DNA from: a virus
Virus record (IMG/VR): IMGVR_UViG_3300020202_000033
Coordinates: 1 to 44,132 of that record
Direction: 5' to 3' (one strand)
Length of the DNA stretch: 44,132 nt
Part shown: positions 16,215 through 24,373 of the stretch, in pieces
How positions within the stretch are numbered: position 1 is the stretch's first letter
Layout of the letters: each line of letters starts with the position of its first letter
Translations under genes and position numbers: made by a program
Notes under the pieces: model-generated
What the model was told of the DNA's origin: nothing
The model's input: the letters and a program-made list of their open reading frames with translations, nothing else
Database searches by the model: none

Positions 16215-18934
16215 TCGAGGCTCAGGAGGTTGCTCGGGAGGGGCGAGTCGTTCTGGACTTCGACCGTCACTTGGTCAGCCTTGCTCATCACGCCGAACGA
16301 GAACTCGCCGGACTCGATCGGAAGCTCGCCCAGGACGTACTGCTGCGAGCCGAGCACCTGCCCACTGAACTCGTGCGTGTAGGTGTCGCGGTAGCGCGGG
16401 CTGACGAGCACCTTGAAGTAGCTGGAGCGGTCGTAGACGAGCAGCCCGCGACGGATCTGCAAGCGCCCGGAGGCCACGATGCGGCTGCCGTTGCCGGACG
16501 ACGCCCGCAAGGTCGGCTCGCTGAACCGGAACTTCTTCGTGTACTTCTCGCCGATCCAGAGCGCGGTCGTGCGGTGATCGCCGAAGACGGTCAGCTTGTG
16601 AGAGCCCGAGACGGCCGTGTCCGTGGCGAGCACGGTGAGGTTGGCCCCGCCGTTGTTCGGCGCGGTGCAGCGGGTCACAACCTGCATGGTCGCGCCGGCC
16701 GCGATGTCGTACGGGAGGGTAAACGTGGTCTTGTTGTTGACCCCGTCGTAGACAATCGCCGTGGCCTGCGCGTTCGTGATGCGCCGGTCCAGGTACGTGA
16801 GATAGCCGGCGTTCGTGTCCACGAGGCCGGACCCGATCTCCATCTTCTCCAGGAACAGGCCCTGCGCCCGCTGGATGACGAGATAGAGGACGTTCTCGAT
16901 GAACGCGACGCCCTGGACCCCGGAGCCGCTACCGAAGGTGTAGGTCGACCACGCGCTTTGCACCTTCTGCTGGCCGGCCCAATAGAACTTGTAGATGTAG
17001 AGCGTGGTCCGGTCGCCCTTGGCGAGCACGCAGAGCACGTCTTCCAGCGTCGTGGCCGTCAGCTCGGCGACCTCGCCCAGGATGTACTTCGGCACGGGCG
17101 AGGTCAGATCGTCCGTGTCGAACGCGGCGCGCGAGTCGAGCGGGACGATCTCCCGCACGCCCGAGTAGGAGCCGCGCTTGTAGGCGAAGAAGACGCCCCG
17201 GCCGCTCGGCACTGGACGCGGGAGCGCGAAGTTCTCGAACTCCAGGACCGGGACGATGGAGACCGACTTCGGCGTCAGCGTCGGCTCGCCCGTGAGGACG
17301 AATTGCGTCCGGTCGCTGAACAGAAGCAGGCGCTCGTCGAAGGGGATAGCGGAGTTGAGCACGGCCACGCTCGTGTGCGCGGCGGCCGAGTCGATCGGGT
17401 CCGAGTCGACGACGGCGACGAGCGTGGTCCGCCAGAAGTTGAAGTACCGCCCGGCCTCGCTGAGGATGACGTTCTCGCCAGAGAGCACGCCGAGGCGGTT
17501 CTTGAAGAAGAAGATATCCCGGATGGTGTCGCCGACGAAGCTCAGGTTGGGAACGAGCGTCGAGTCGCCGATCGCCTTGTCCGTCCACGCGACCGGGCCC
17601 CACTCGAAATACTTCTGGCTCGGGGTCCCGGTCACGGTGCCGGCGAGGTCGTCCGTCTTGCGGACGAGCTGATGCGGCATCGTCGTGGCGTTGTACTTGT
17701 ACGGCTGGCTGTAGTCGATCGATTCCTGCCAGTACCCGTCGCCGAAGGACGCCGCCGTGTTGGCGACGAACTTGAGGATGTAGTCGTCCTCGTTCTCGGC
17801 CGTCTCGCCGCGGACGCGGACCTTGTAGCCGTCCTGGCACACGAGCGGAAGGTCGGTCGGCTGCTTGACGCTGTGATTGATCGCGACGAGCGCATCGGTC
17901 GCGCCGGAGGTCGCCTCCATCGTGTCGATCGCGGTGGCGCCGGTGACGCGGACGACGGCCCCGGTGCGGGTCGCGGTCCAGTCCGCGTGCGCGTCGATCT
18001 CGCGGCGGAACCACTCGGCAATCGCCTCGGTGTCGATCGACTCCAGGACGGGGAAGGACTCATAGGTCCCGTTCGTCGCGGTCGCGGTCACGGTGACGAG
18101 GGCGGCCTCGGTCAGCATGCCGATCTCGATCTTGACCTTCTGCTCGGAGCCGTAGCACTCCACGTTCGCCCCGGCGCTCATCGCGATGCGGAGCTTGCCG
18201 GCGATCGTGGCGGCGGGGTCCCCGACTGCACCGGTGACGCTGTACGTGCCGTGCGAAGCGGTCGCGCCAGCGGTACCGACCGTGACCGTCCACTGCTGCC
18301 CGACCGTGCCGGGCGACGTGATGTTCAGCACCCACATATCGGTGTTGAACTCGGTCGGGTCGCCGTTGTAGTTGGTGCCCGTCCAGGTGTGGACGCGGAA
18401 GGTCTGCGCGCTACCGCCGGACTTCTTGAGGGTGATGTTGTACGGGGTGTCGTACTCGCCCGCGCGAACGAAGACGAAGGCGTGCGCGGCCGACGTGTCC
18501 GCCGCGGTCGTGGCCGCGTCCATGAGGACCGTCTTCGTGCGATTGGCCACGAACGTGTAGTCGGCAACCGTCAGCGCGCGGTAGTTCTCAGGAGCCCCGG
18601 AGAGGTAGGAGAAGTCCGGGGTGTAGAGCGGGGCAGTGGGGCCCTTGACCGGGATCGAGACCCCGGCCGTGTCGAAGACCTTGACGTCTCCCGCGCGCAG
18701 GACGACGAGGTACCGCTCCGCTGAGTCGCGGTTGATCGGGTGGATCTTCGCGTCGCCCGCCGAGCCGTTGATGATCTTCGCGACGTGCTGCGTCGGGTGG
18801 CGCTTGACGAGCCCGTCGACCACGGAGGAGAACGCGTTCTCTTGCAGCTCGCCCTGCGAGGGCAGGCGCAGCGCCTCCGGCTGCTGGCTCACGCCCTGGA
18901 TCAGGCTCGGAACCGGGATCGAGACGAGCGCCAT
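16169..18934 (-). CDS. tail tubular protein B (T7 gp12-like), 921 aa
   Basis: Starts ALVSIPVPSLIQGVSQQPEA, the signature opening of gp12 homologues (VSQQPxxxR-type). It is followed by QENAFSSVVDGLVKRHPT, also diagnostic. A central RDIFFFKNRLGVLSGENVIL segment and a C-terminal GSRIVASGRLQIRRGLLVYD region are also typical. It forms the nozzle of the short tail. At 921 aa it is longer than T7 gp12 (794 aa), with extra beta domains near residues 180-330. ATG overlaps the tail tube A stop (TGATG). Confidence 0.95.
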   Translation of the reverse strand: MALVSIPVPSLIQGVSQQPEALRLPSQGELQENAFSSVVDGLVKRHPTQHVAKIINGSAGDAKIHPINRDSAERYLVVLRAGDVKVFDTAGVSIPVKGPTAPLYTPDFSYLSGAPENYRALTVADYTFVANRTKTVLMDAATTAADTSAAHAFVFVRAGEYDTPYNITLKKSGGSAQTFRVHTWTGTNYNGDPTEFNTDMWVLNITSPGTVGQQWTVTVGTAGATASHGTYSVTGAVGDPAATIAGKLRIAMSAGANVECYGSEQKVKIEIGMLTEAALVTVTATATNGTYESFPVLESIDTEAIAEWFRREIDAHADWTATRTGAVVRVTGATAIDTMEATSGATDALVAINHSVKQPTDLPLVCQDGYKVRVRGETAENEDDYILKFVANTAASFGDGYWQESIDYSQPYKYNATTMPHQLVRKTDDLAGTVTGTPSQKYFEWGPVAWTDKAIGDSTLVPNLSFVGDTIRDIFFFKNRLGVLSGENVILSEAGRYFNFWRTTLVAVVDSDPIDSAAAHTSVAVLNSAIPFDERLLLFSDRTQFVLTGEPTLTPKSVSIVPVLEFENFALPRPVPSGRGVFFAYKRGSYSGVREIVPLDSRAAFDTDDLTSPVPKYILGEVAELTATTLEDVLCVLAKGDRTTLYIYKFYWAGQQKVQSAWSTYTFGSGSGVQGVAFIENVLYLVIQRAQGLFLEKMEIGSGLVDTNAGYLTYLDRRITNAQATAIVYDGVNNKTTFTLPYDIAAGATMQVVTRCTAPNNGGANLTVLATDTAVSGSHKLTVFGDHRTTALWIGEKYTKKFRFSEPTLRASSGNGSRIVASGRLQIRRGLLVYDRSSYFKVLVSPRYRDTYTHEFSGQVLGSQQYVLGELPIESGEFSFGVMSKADQVTVEVQNDSPLPSNLLSLEWEATYTSRSTRTQG

Positions 18935-19530
18935 CAGCTACTCCGCGGACGGGGGTAGACGCGGTCCAGCACGTGCGGGAGGTTGTCCAGGTACGTGTAG
19001 TCGCCCGTCAGCCCCTCGTGCCGGCGGAGGTCCGCCAAGGCGAGCTGCTCGTCCCGCAGGTTGTACTGATGATGCTCACGCGCCCCGAGCACGCGGTCCT
19101 GAAAGACGCGCGCGGCGCGGGCGGTGATGTACTTGCGCGCAGCCTCGGGGAGGTCGGTGAAGGCGAGTAGGTAGACGACGTCGCACTTGACCTGCGCGGT
19201 GAAGGTGTAGGAGTGCTCGACGAGGTCGTAGAGCTTCGACCCGCGCTGCGTGATGTCCTTCGTCGGGGCGTTCGCGCGCGTGACGTCGATGCGGATGATG
19301 TTGGTCGGGACCTCGATCTCGTTGCTGACGTTTGGGGTCAGAACGACGTCGAACTCGGTGTTGAAGTGCCAGCCGACCGACTGCACCTGCTTGTCGACCT
19401 CGTCGAGAATCGCAATGGCCATCGCGACGTCCGCGGTGGCGTTGCCCGTGATGGAGCTGACCGGCGCCTCGCCGATGGCCGAGAGCATCGTGTTGACGGC
19501 TTCCAGCTTCGTCGTGGCGAGAATGGTCAT
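18934..19530 (-). CDS. tail tubular protein A (T7 gp11-like), 198 aa
   Basis: Contains the family landmarks LEAVNTMLSAIGEAPVSSI at the N-terminus, DEVDKQVQSVGWHFNTE, and RKYITARAARVFQDRVLGA in the C-terminal half. Length equals T7 gp11 (196 aa). It forms the gatekeeper ring between portal and nozzle. It is the first gene after the intrinsic terminator that follows the capsid gene, as in T7. Confidence 0.95.
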   Translation of the reverse strand: MTILATTKLEAVNTMLSAIGEAPVSSITGNATADVAMAIAILDEVDKQVQSVGWHFNTEFDVVLTPNVSNEIEVPTNIIRIDVTRANAPTKDITQRGSKLYDLVEHSYTFTAQVKCDVVYLLAFTDLPEAARKYITARAARVFQDRVLGAREHHQYNLRDEQLALADLRRHEGLTGDYTYLDNLPHVLDRVYPRPRSS

Positions 19531-19546
19531 GGCTCCTCCGTGTACG

Positions 19547-19588
19547 AAAAGGCGGGGGCCTCCCAGCGGCGATTGCCAGGAGGCCCCC
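19547..19588 (-). terminator. intrinsic terminator after the capsid gene (T7 T-phi position)
   Basis: A perfect 10-bp stem, GGGGGCCTCC at 19554-19563 and its complement at 19579-19588, with a 15-base loop. On the minus strand it is followed closely by TTTT (19547-19550). It lies just downstream of the major capsid gene, exactly where T7 has its T-phi terminator. It should reduce transcription into the tail genes relative to the capsid. Confidence 0.85.
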
Positions 19589-19621
19589 GGATTCGGCTGG
19601 GCTAATTCAGCCGAAGGGACA

Positions 19622-20614
19622 TCACGCGACCTTGAGTTCGATCGCGCACTCGGGACGCAGGATCCCGTGGCCCATCGCGTACTTCGCGACCATCAGGTGG
19701 CCCTGCATCTCGATCTTGTACTCGGACTCCATCGCGAGGTCCATCAGCTTGACGGTACCGATCGCCGACTTGTGGAAGACGACGCCAGCCGTGTTCGTGA
19801 AGTCCCCGTGGTACGTGTTGCTGTTGCTCGGGCCCGTCTCGGCGGCGATGTTCGTGCTCGGCAGGTTGTTGCTCTTGACGATCTGGATACCAGCCGCCTT
19901 GAACACCGTACCGTCCGCGAAGATACCGTTGCCGTCGTTGCCGAAGTCGCGGTTCAGGAGATCCTGTTCCTTGACGAGGTTGTAGTACATCGCCGGGGTG
20001 ACGACGACGTAGCGATCGTTCTCCGGGACGTCCTGCTCGTCGAGCTTCTGCGCGGCCGAGAAGATGGCCGCGAGGAGATCGGCGCCTGACGTGCGAAGGT
20101 TCGCGTTCGTGATCGAAGCGCCGTCGAAGCCGGTCTGTCCGGCAACGGTGATGGTCTTCGTCGCGCGCGCGGCCAGGATCGCGACCTGGAGCACGGTCTT
20201 GTCGAACTTCTTGGCGAGCGCCCGGCCCAGCTCTTCCGTGTAGATGGAGCGGACGTCGTAGTGGTTGACCATCTCGTCCCAGCGCGAGATCATCGTGCTC
20301 GCCAGCAGCGTGTTGTCCACGCCGATGACGCGCTCGGCGTGCGCGATCTGGCTCAGGTACCCGCTCGCGGCGATCGTGATGTCGTCGCCGATCGCGTGGT
20401 ACTTGGCCGTCGCCTTGCCGGTAGCCGGGAACTGAGCCGACTTGCCGTGTTGAATGGTCCGCATCAGGTGCAGATCCTTCGCGACGGAGGCGGTCTCGAA
20501 CATGGTCAGAACTTCACCAGCGAACTTCTTGAGGAAGAGCGTGGTGTCGTTCGCGTAGGAACCTCCCGTGTTCTGGGATTGGCCCAGACGAGAGAACGTG
20601 GTTTCGGCGGCCAT
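19622..20614 (-). CDS. major capsid protein (T7 gp10-like), 330 aa
   Basis: HK97-fold capsid protein of the gp10 family. Landmarks are LFLKKFAGEVLTMFETASVA near the N-terminus, SAQFPATGKATAKYHAIGDD, DNTLLASTMISRWDEMVNHY and C-terminal MVAKYAMGHGILRPECAIEL. Length is close to T7 gp10A (345 aa). ATG 20614 has AAGGAGG upstream. A 154-base gap without a gene precedes it, a probable location for a late promoter. Confidence 0.96.
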   Translation of the reverse strand: MAAETTFSRLGQSQNTGGSYANDTTLFLKKFAGEVLTMFETASVAKDLHLMRTIQHGKSAQFPATGKATAKYHAIGDDITIAASGYLSQIAHAERVIGVDNTLLASTMISRWDEMVNHYDVRSIYTEELGRALAKKFDKTVLQVAILAARATKTITVAGQTGFDGASITNANLRTSGADLLAAIFSAAQKLDEQDVPENDRYVVVTPAMYYNLVKEQDLLNRDFGNDGNGIFADGTVFKAAGIQIVKSNNLPSTNIAAETGPSNSNTYHGDFTNTAGVVFHKSAIGTVKLMDLAMESEYKIEMQGHLMVAKYAMGHGILRPECAIELKVA

Positions 20615-20768
20615 TGCGTGGCCTCCTTGTGGAAAGGGGTTGCGTGTCGGGTCTGCCGACCGACGCGAACCGCTCAGACCACACGCTGAGTAACCGCGAG
20701 TTGTCCGCCGTAGCGGGCTCGGCTCAGCATTGCGTCGAGACGATTAGCTCGTCGTGCGCTGTGCGGGA
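20615..20768 (-). promoter_or_regulatory. untranslated region upstream of the capsid gene
   Basis: This is the longest gene-free stretch within the structural operon on the minus strand. It ends in a strong ribosome site (AAGGAGG) before the capsid ATG. T7 places its strongest late promoter (phi10) here. The recognition sequence of this phage's own RNA polymerase cannot be deduced by eye, so no exact promoter is marked. Confidence 0.35.
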
Positions 20769-21131
20769 CTACCCGCGCAGTGGATCGTGGGGGGTGGGCG
20801 CGACAGCTTGGACAAGCTGCACACGCGTCTTGTTGCGGCGGCGATTCAGTTCGTACATGCCGGCCGCGGTGCTGAGAATGGAGAAGGCTCCGGCCACAGC
20901 CGCGCCCTTCCAGTCGCCTTCTTCGAGCCGATCGGCAACGGCTTGACGTTGCGCAAGCGGTTTGTCGATCGCCTCGACCATTGCCAAATCGACGTTGGCG
21001 ATCTCGGACTCGGTGAGGACGCCGTCGCTGCGCGCTTCGCTCCAGGTGGACGAGAGGCGCTCCGCGGCCCCGGTGCTCGCGCAGCCGGCGGCGAAGAATG
21101 ACAGGCCAAGGCAGAGGAATCGCGCGTGCAT
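20769..21131 (-). CDS. phage lipoprotein with a C-terminal hydrophobic segment, 120 aa
   Basis: The N-terminus has a signal peptide ending in the lipobox Phe-Ala-Ala-Gly-Cys (Cys17), so the mature protein should be a lipoprotein. Residues about 74-92 (GAAVAGAFSILSTAAGMYEL) form a Gly/Ala-rich helix that could enter or touch a membrane. GAGGG precedes ATG 21131. It lies between scaffold and capsid, where T7 has no gene. It could alter the host envelope, for example in superinfection exclusion, or act as a spanin-like part; neither is shown. Confidence 0.7.
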   Translation of the reverse strand: MHARFLCLGLSFFAAGCASTGAAERLSSTWSEARSDGVLTESEIANVDLAMVEAIDKPLAQRQAVADRLEEGDWKGAAVAGAFSILSTAAGMYELNRRRNKTRVQLVQAVAPTPHDPLRG

Positions 21132-21138
21132 GGGGCCC

Positions 21139-21894
21139 TCAGAAGATGTTCGAGCTGGCGAGCCGGGCTTCGACGTCGGCGCGGAACGCGGGGTCGGTCT
21201 TGTAGCGGGGGTTCTTCATGTCCGCGATCATCTCGGCCTTGCTGCGGTACGGCGCGGTGCCGCTGCTGCTCGCGGGCTGACCCTGGATGAGCCGCGGCGC
21301 GGAGCCGCGTTGGCGCGTGTACTGCGCGTGCAGGCCCTGCACGGCGAGCAGCGCGGTGTTGAGGTCGCCCGACTCGACGGTGCGGTTGTAGGCGAGCGCC
21401 TGCTCGCGGGTGAGGCCGGTGGCGGCCCACTCCATCATCGCGGTGTACTCGTCCTGCCCGCCGACGACCTCGAAGACGGTCGCGAGCTTCTGCGACGCGC
21501 TCGCGCGCAGGCCCTCGACGTACTGATCGACGAGCTGCCGGGGGAAGCCCTTGCCTTCGAGCAGCTTGTAGGACTCGTCGGTGAGCGCGCCCTGCTGCGC
21601 CAGCTCGGTGTTGAAGCGGGTCAGCTCGTCGTCCGTGAGCGAGCCGGGCGTGGTCGGCTGTTCGACCGGCGGCTGCTCGGTGGCGCCCTCCGCGGGCTTC
21701 TCCGGCGCGCGCTGACCGAACTTGGACTCCAGCGCCTGATAGGCTGCCGCGAGGTCTTCCGGGCTCTTGAACTTCTCCGGCAGCCAGCCGGGGCGCTGCG
21801 CCTCCGGGGCCGGCTGACCCCCCTGGGCGGGCACGGGCGGCGCGTTCTGGTCGGTCGGAGGAGTCGTGATCTGGACCTGTTGGAAACCGCTCAA
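21139..21894 (-). CDS. capsid assembly scaffold protein (T7 gp9-like), 251 aa
   Basis: Pro/Gln-rich N-terminus followed by GWLPEKFKSPEDLAAAYQAL, the hallmark of podophage scaffolds, then a helical acidic body and a C-terminal domain with YKTDPAFRADVEARLASSNI. Located between portal and capsid, as in T7. The start is TTG 21894, with GGGAG inside the end of the portal gene. It directs prohead assembly and leaves before packaging. Confidence 0.92.
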   Translation of the reverse strand: MSGFQQVQITTPPTDQNAPPVPAQGGQPAPEAQRPGWLPEKFKSPEDLAAAYQALESKFGQRAPEKPAEGATEQPPVEQPTTPGSLTDDELTRFNTELAQQGALTDESYKLLEGKGFPRQLVDQYVEGLRASASQKLATVFEVVGGQDEYTAMMEWAATGLTREQALAYNRTVESGDLNTALLAVQGLHAQYTRQRGSAPRLIQGQPASSSGTAPYRSKAEMIADMKNPRYKTDPAFRADVEARLASSNIF

Positions 21895-21897
21895 GCG

Positions 21898-23436
21898 TTA
21901 CGCTCCCTGTTCGGGTTGGGCGGCGGCCTGCTGCATCATGCTGCCGGCCTGCCGCGTGACTTCGGGCCCGAGCGTCTCGACGAGCTGCATCTGCTGCTGC
22001 TGCGCACGCGCGGACTGGACCTCCTCCTCGCTGCGGAGGAGATCCTTGACGTTGACCCCGGCCGCCACGAAGACGCGCCGGACGCCCTCGCCGGTGTTCA
22101 GGTACTCCAGGGCGCCCTGGCCGAAGAGCTGTTGCGCCGCCGCGGCAGCGGTCGACAGGCGGGTCAGCTCGTGACCGCGGCCGAGCGCGTCGATCCCGGT
22201 GAGGATCGCGGGGCTGACGGACTTCGGCAGGGCCTGGATCTTCTTCGCCTTCTGGAGCTGCGCGAGCAGGCGGCGCACGAGCGGGAGTTGGAAGTCCTGG
22301 CTCAGGACGGAGTACACGCCGCCGAGCGTGTCCTCCAGCTCCTGCGCCATGTAGCGGATCTCCTCCGCAGTGACGCGCTCGGCTTGACGCTGGATCGCGG
22401 TGTTGAGCAGGAACGCGAACTCAAGCCGCCCCTCGATCTTCGACATCGTCTCGTAGGCGATGCGGAAATCGGCGTGCTTCTCCAGTGCCAGCACGTGGAC
22501 GTCGTCCCTGTTGCCGATCGCGAAGCCGCAGTTGGGCTTGGTCGCAAGGTCGCGCTCCTGCGTGAACCCGTTCGGCGCGAGCAGGAAGAGCACGCGCGCG
22601 GCGGCGGCCGAGCCCTCGACGATCGCTTGGCTCAGGCCCTCCAGAGACTGGAGGTCGCCGTAATACTCCTCGACGTGCCCGCGGCCGTACGCCTCGCCCG
22701 CGACGTGCGAGAAGCGCAGCGGGATGTAGGGCATCGACTCGGTCGTGTACGTGCCCTCGCTGCCCGGCACCGTCTTGCCGGCGATCTCCTGGCGGACCTT
22801 GGAGCGGTCGGGGCCGGTGCGGCACACGTGCGTGAAGACGTCCACGGTGCGCTCGCGGCTCTCGGGCATGTCCCGGATCAGCGCCTGCACGGCGGCCGGG
22901 AGCATCACCGGGGAGACGCACTCCTTCGTGACGATCGTTTCCACGTTCCCCATCGGGTCGCGGTCGACGACGTAGTTCGAGAGCGGGAAGAAGCGCATCC
23001 CGCCCTCGTCGGGCAGGTAGGCGAGACCGTTGCCGGTGACGACGGCATGCTTGAGGCACTCGAAGACGCGGGGCCGCATGGCCGACGTCTCGAACTCCGA
23101 CATCACGCTGCGCTCAACGGAGCTGAGCGACGCCTCGACCTCGCTCTGCGCGGTGCCGACCTGCGCAATCTGTGCGAGCATCTGCTCGGCGACGACGAGC
23201 CGGAAGAACGGGGTGTTCGGGGGAAAGAGCGAGAGCAGGAGCTTCGACGCGAGGTTGTTGACGCCGCGGGCGCCGACGCCCTGGAACGGCGTGGCGAAGC
23301 GCGTATGCGCGCCCTCCCCCTCGAACGGCACGAGACTCGGAATCGTGAGCTGAGCCGCATCGCGAGCGCGGTCCAGGAAGGGCTTCCGCTTGGTCTCTAG
23401 CTCGGTGTAGAGACTCCGGGCGCTCTTCGTGGTCAT
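21898..23436 (-). CDS. portal protein (T7 gp8-like head-tail connector), 512 aa
   Basis: Landmarks of the gp8 family are present: TKRKPFLDRARDAAQLTIPS, ATPFQGVGARGVNNLASKLL, LFPPNTPFFRL, and the C-terminal AEEIRYMAQELEDTLGGVYS. ATG 23436 follows GAGGA; a longer frame upstream adds only 13 atypical residues. Length agrees with T7 gp8 (536 aa). It forms the dodecameric ring through which DNA is packaged. It is separated from the genes upstream by a tRNA-like gene and a hairpin. Confidence 0.95.
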   Translation of the reverse strand: MTTKSARSLYTELETKRKPFLDRARDAAQLTIPSLVPFEGEGAHTRFATPFQGVGARGVNNLASKLLLSLFPPNTPFFRLVVAEQMLAQIAQVGTAQSEVEASLSSVERSVMSEFETSAMRPRVFECLKHAVVTGNGLAYLPDEGGMRFFPLSNYVVDRDPMGNVETIVTKECVSPVMLPAAVQALIRDMPESRERTVDVFTHVCRTGPDRSKVRQEIAGKTVPGSEGTYTTESMPYIPLRFSHVAGEAYGRGHVEEYYGDLQSLEGLSQAIVEGSAAAARVLFLLAPNGFTQERDLATKPNCGFAIGNRDDVHVLALEKHADFRIAYETMSKIEGRLEFAFLLNTAIQRQAERVTAEEIRYMAQELEDTLGGVYSVLSQDFQLPLVRRLLAQLQKAKKIQALPKSVSPAILTGIDALGRGHELTRLSTAAAAAQQLFGQGALEYLNTGEGVRRVFVAAGVNVKDLLRSEEEVQSARAQQQQMQLVETLGPEVTRQAGSMMQQAAAQPEQGA

Positions 23437-23452
23437 GCAGTCCTCGCGTTGT

Positions 23453-23484
23453 GAAAGATGCGGGGCAGGAACCACCTGCCCCGC
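23453..23484 (-). terminator. hairpin between the tRNA and portal gene, terminator-like
   Basis: A perfect 10-bp stem, GCGGGGCAGG at 23460-23469 and its complement at 23475-23484, with a 5-base loop. On the minus strand it is followed by ATCTTTC, a weak U-tract. It could stop transcription after the tRNA or protect its 3' end before processing. As the portal gene lies just downstream, a promoter should then follow, or termination must be partial. Confidence 0.55.
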
Positions 23485-23518
23485 GCAGCGCCATGCACCT
23501 ATGACGGTCCGTGAAAGG

Positions 23519-23605
23519 AACCCCAGGAAGGACTTGAACCTTCAACCTCCTGCGCCGCTCAGAGCCGGCCGCGGGCAGTCGCTCTATCCGTTGAGCTACC
23601 GGGGC
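23519..23605 (-). tRNA. tRNA-like gene with an enlarged anticodon arm, 87 nt
   Basis: Read on the minus strand, a 7-bp acceptor stem pairs with two G-U wobbles, the D arm is perfect (GCTC/GAGC with loop AACGGATA), and the T arm is perfect (GAAGG-TTCAAGT-CCTTC). The anticodon stem ACTGC/GCAGG pairs at four of five positions but encloses 21 nt instead of 7. The extra 14 nt include a second stem (CCGC/GCGG). No anticodon can be assigned with confidence. The CCA end is not encoded. It may be a tRNA-Arg relative, a degenerate tRNA, or one with a small insertion. Confidence 0.6.
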
Positions 23606-23610
23606 GTGTG

Positions 23611-23790
23611 CTAGGGCACGTTGACGTTGAGCGGGATCTTGAGCTGGCTCGTACCCAGCTTGCCGGCCTTCGACTGCGCGGCCTTGAGGGCGGGATCCTG
23701 CTCGATCTTCTGGAGCGTGGCTTCCGGCGCCGCGGGCGGCGGAGCTGCCGGGGGCGGCGGCTTCGGGATCTTGGGCTGGCTGACGCACAT
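23611..23790 (-). CDS. small proline-rich podophage protein, 59 aa
   Basis: Starts MCVSQPKIPKPPPPAAPPPA and ends in SQLKIPLNVNVP. Small proteins with a Pro-rich start and a final GTS-x-L-x-IPLN motif occur beside the portal gene in many T7-like phages and resemble T7 gp7.3, a tail assembly and adsorption protein. ATG 23790 follows AAGGAG at 8 bases. It is probably a minor virion protein. Confidence in being real is high; in function, moderate. Confidence 0.75.
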   Translation of the reverse strand: MCVSQPKIPKPPPPAAPPPAAPEATLQKIEQDPALKAAQSKAGKLGTSQLKIPLNVNVP

Positions 23791-23792
23791 GG

Positions 23793-24002
23793 TCACGGCT
23801 CCTTGACGTGGAAGAGGCTCTCCTGCTCTTGGCGTCGGTGCTGCTCTTGCAGCCAGTCGACGAGCCTCCGCGCTCCGGCCTTCATCCAGATTTCCCGCTC
23901 TGTCTCGGTGGGGCTAGGGCACCTGTGGGGGTACCGCTTGTCTAGCTCGTCGAGGAGCGGTTTGGGAATGTGAGGCACTCTCGTAATTCCCATAGCGTCC
24001 AC
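23793..24002 (-). CDS. small conserved podophage protein, 69 aa
   Basis: Core sequence IPKPLLDELDKRYPHRCPS followed by TEREIWMKAGARRLVDWL recalls a short family found upstream of the portal gene in T7-like phages. GTG 24002 is chosen because GGAGGG lies 7 bases upstream; ATG 23993 is an alternative lacking such a site. The start overlaps the stop of the pyrophosphohydrolase-like gene. It may be a virion component like T7 gp6.7, but this is inferred from position. Confidence 0.7.
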   Translation of the reverse strand: MDAMGITRVPHIPKPLLDELDKRYPHRCPSPTETEREIWMKAGARRLVDWLQEQHRRQEQESLFHVKEP

Positions 24003-24373
24003 TAAACACCCTCCGGCATGTCGTTCAGATGCGCCGGCAGCTTGCCAGTGCGGATCTTTTCCTCGGTGTGGACATAGGCGAAGCAGTTCCAGGCAGCTGC
24101 GATGAGATGGTCTTCGGCGCGGTCGCCGGCCAGCCACGCGTTCAGGTGCCGCATCGCGCTGTCGACGTACCGGGAGAGCGGCTGCCCTTTCTCCCAATTC
24201 CGGTCACCGTACTTGAGGGCCCCGGCCTCGTACTGCTGCGCGAGGCGCCGCAGCGCGATCGGCGAGACGAGGTCGAAGCGCCCCTTGCCCTGCCGCGTGT
24301 CGCGCCGCGAGCCAGTGTCGAACTCCTCCCGCGCGCCGCTGTCCTTGACAACGAACTCAGGTCCCCCGCTCAA
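24002..24373 (-). CDS. dATP/dGTP pyrophosphohydrolase-like protein (DUF5664/MazG-like), 123 aa
   Basis: The segment GKGRFDLVSPIALRRLAQQY followed by EAGALKYGDRNWEKGQPLSR is the hallmark of the dATP/dGTP diphosphohydrolase N-terminal (DUF5664) family. HTEEKI near the C-terminus is also typical. The all-alpha MazG-like fold hydrolyses nucleotides to monophosphates. The S-2L enzyme MazZ, used with PurZ to make 2-aminoadenine DNA, is related, but no PurZ is present here. The start is TTG 24373 with GGAGGG, overlapping the upstream stop (TTGA). Likely role: nucleotide pool control or replacement-base chemistry. Confidence 0.8.
   Translation of the reverse strand: MSGGPEFVVKDSGAREEFDTGSRRDTRQGKGRFDLVSPIALRRLAQQYEAGALKYGDRNWEKGQPLSRYVDSAMRHLNAWLAGDRAEDHLIAAAWNCFAYVHTEEKIRTGKLPAHLNDMPEGV

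Noticed and set aside
16271-18724. 817-codon open frame on the plus strand
   Set aside because: Antisense shadow of the tail tube B gene, which has clear gp12-like motifs on the minus strand.
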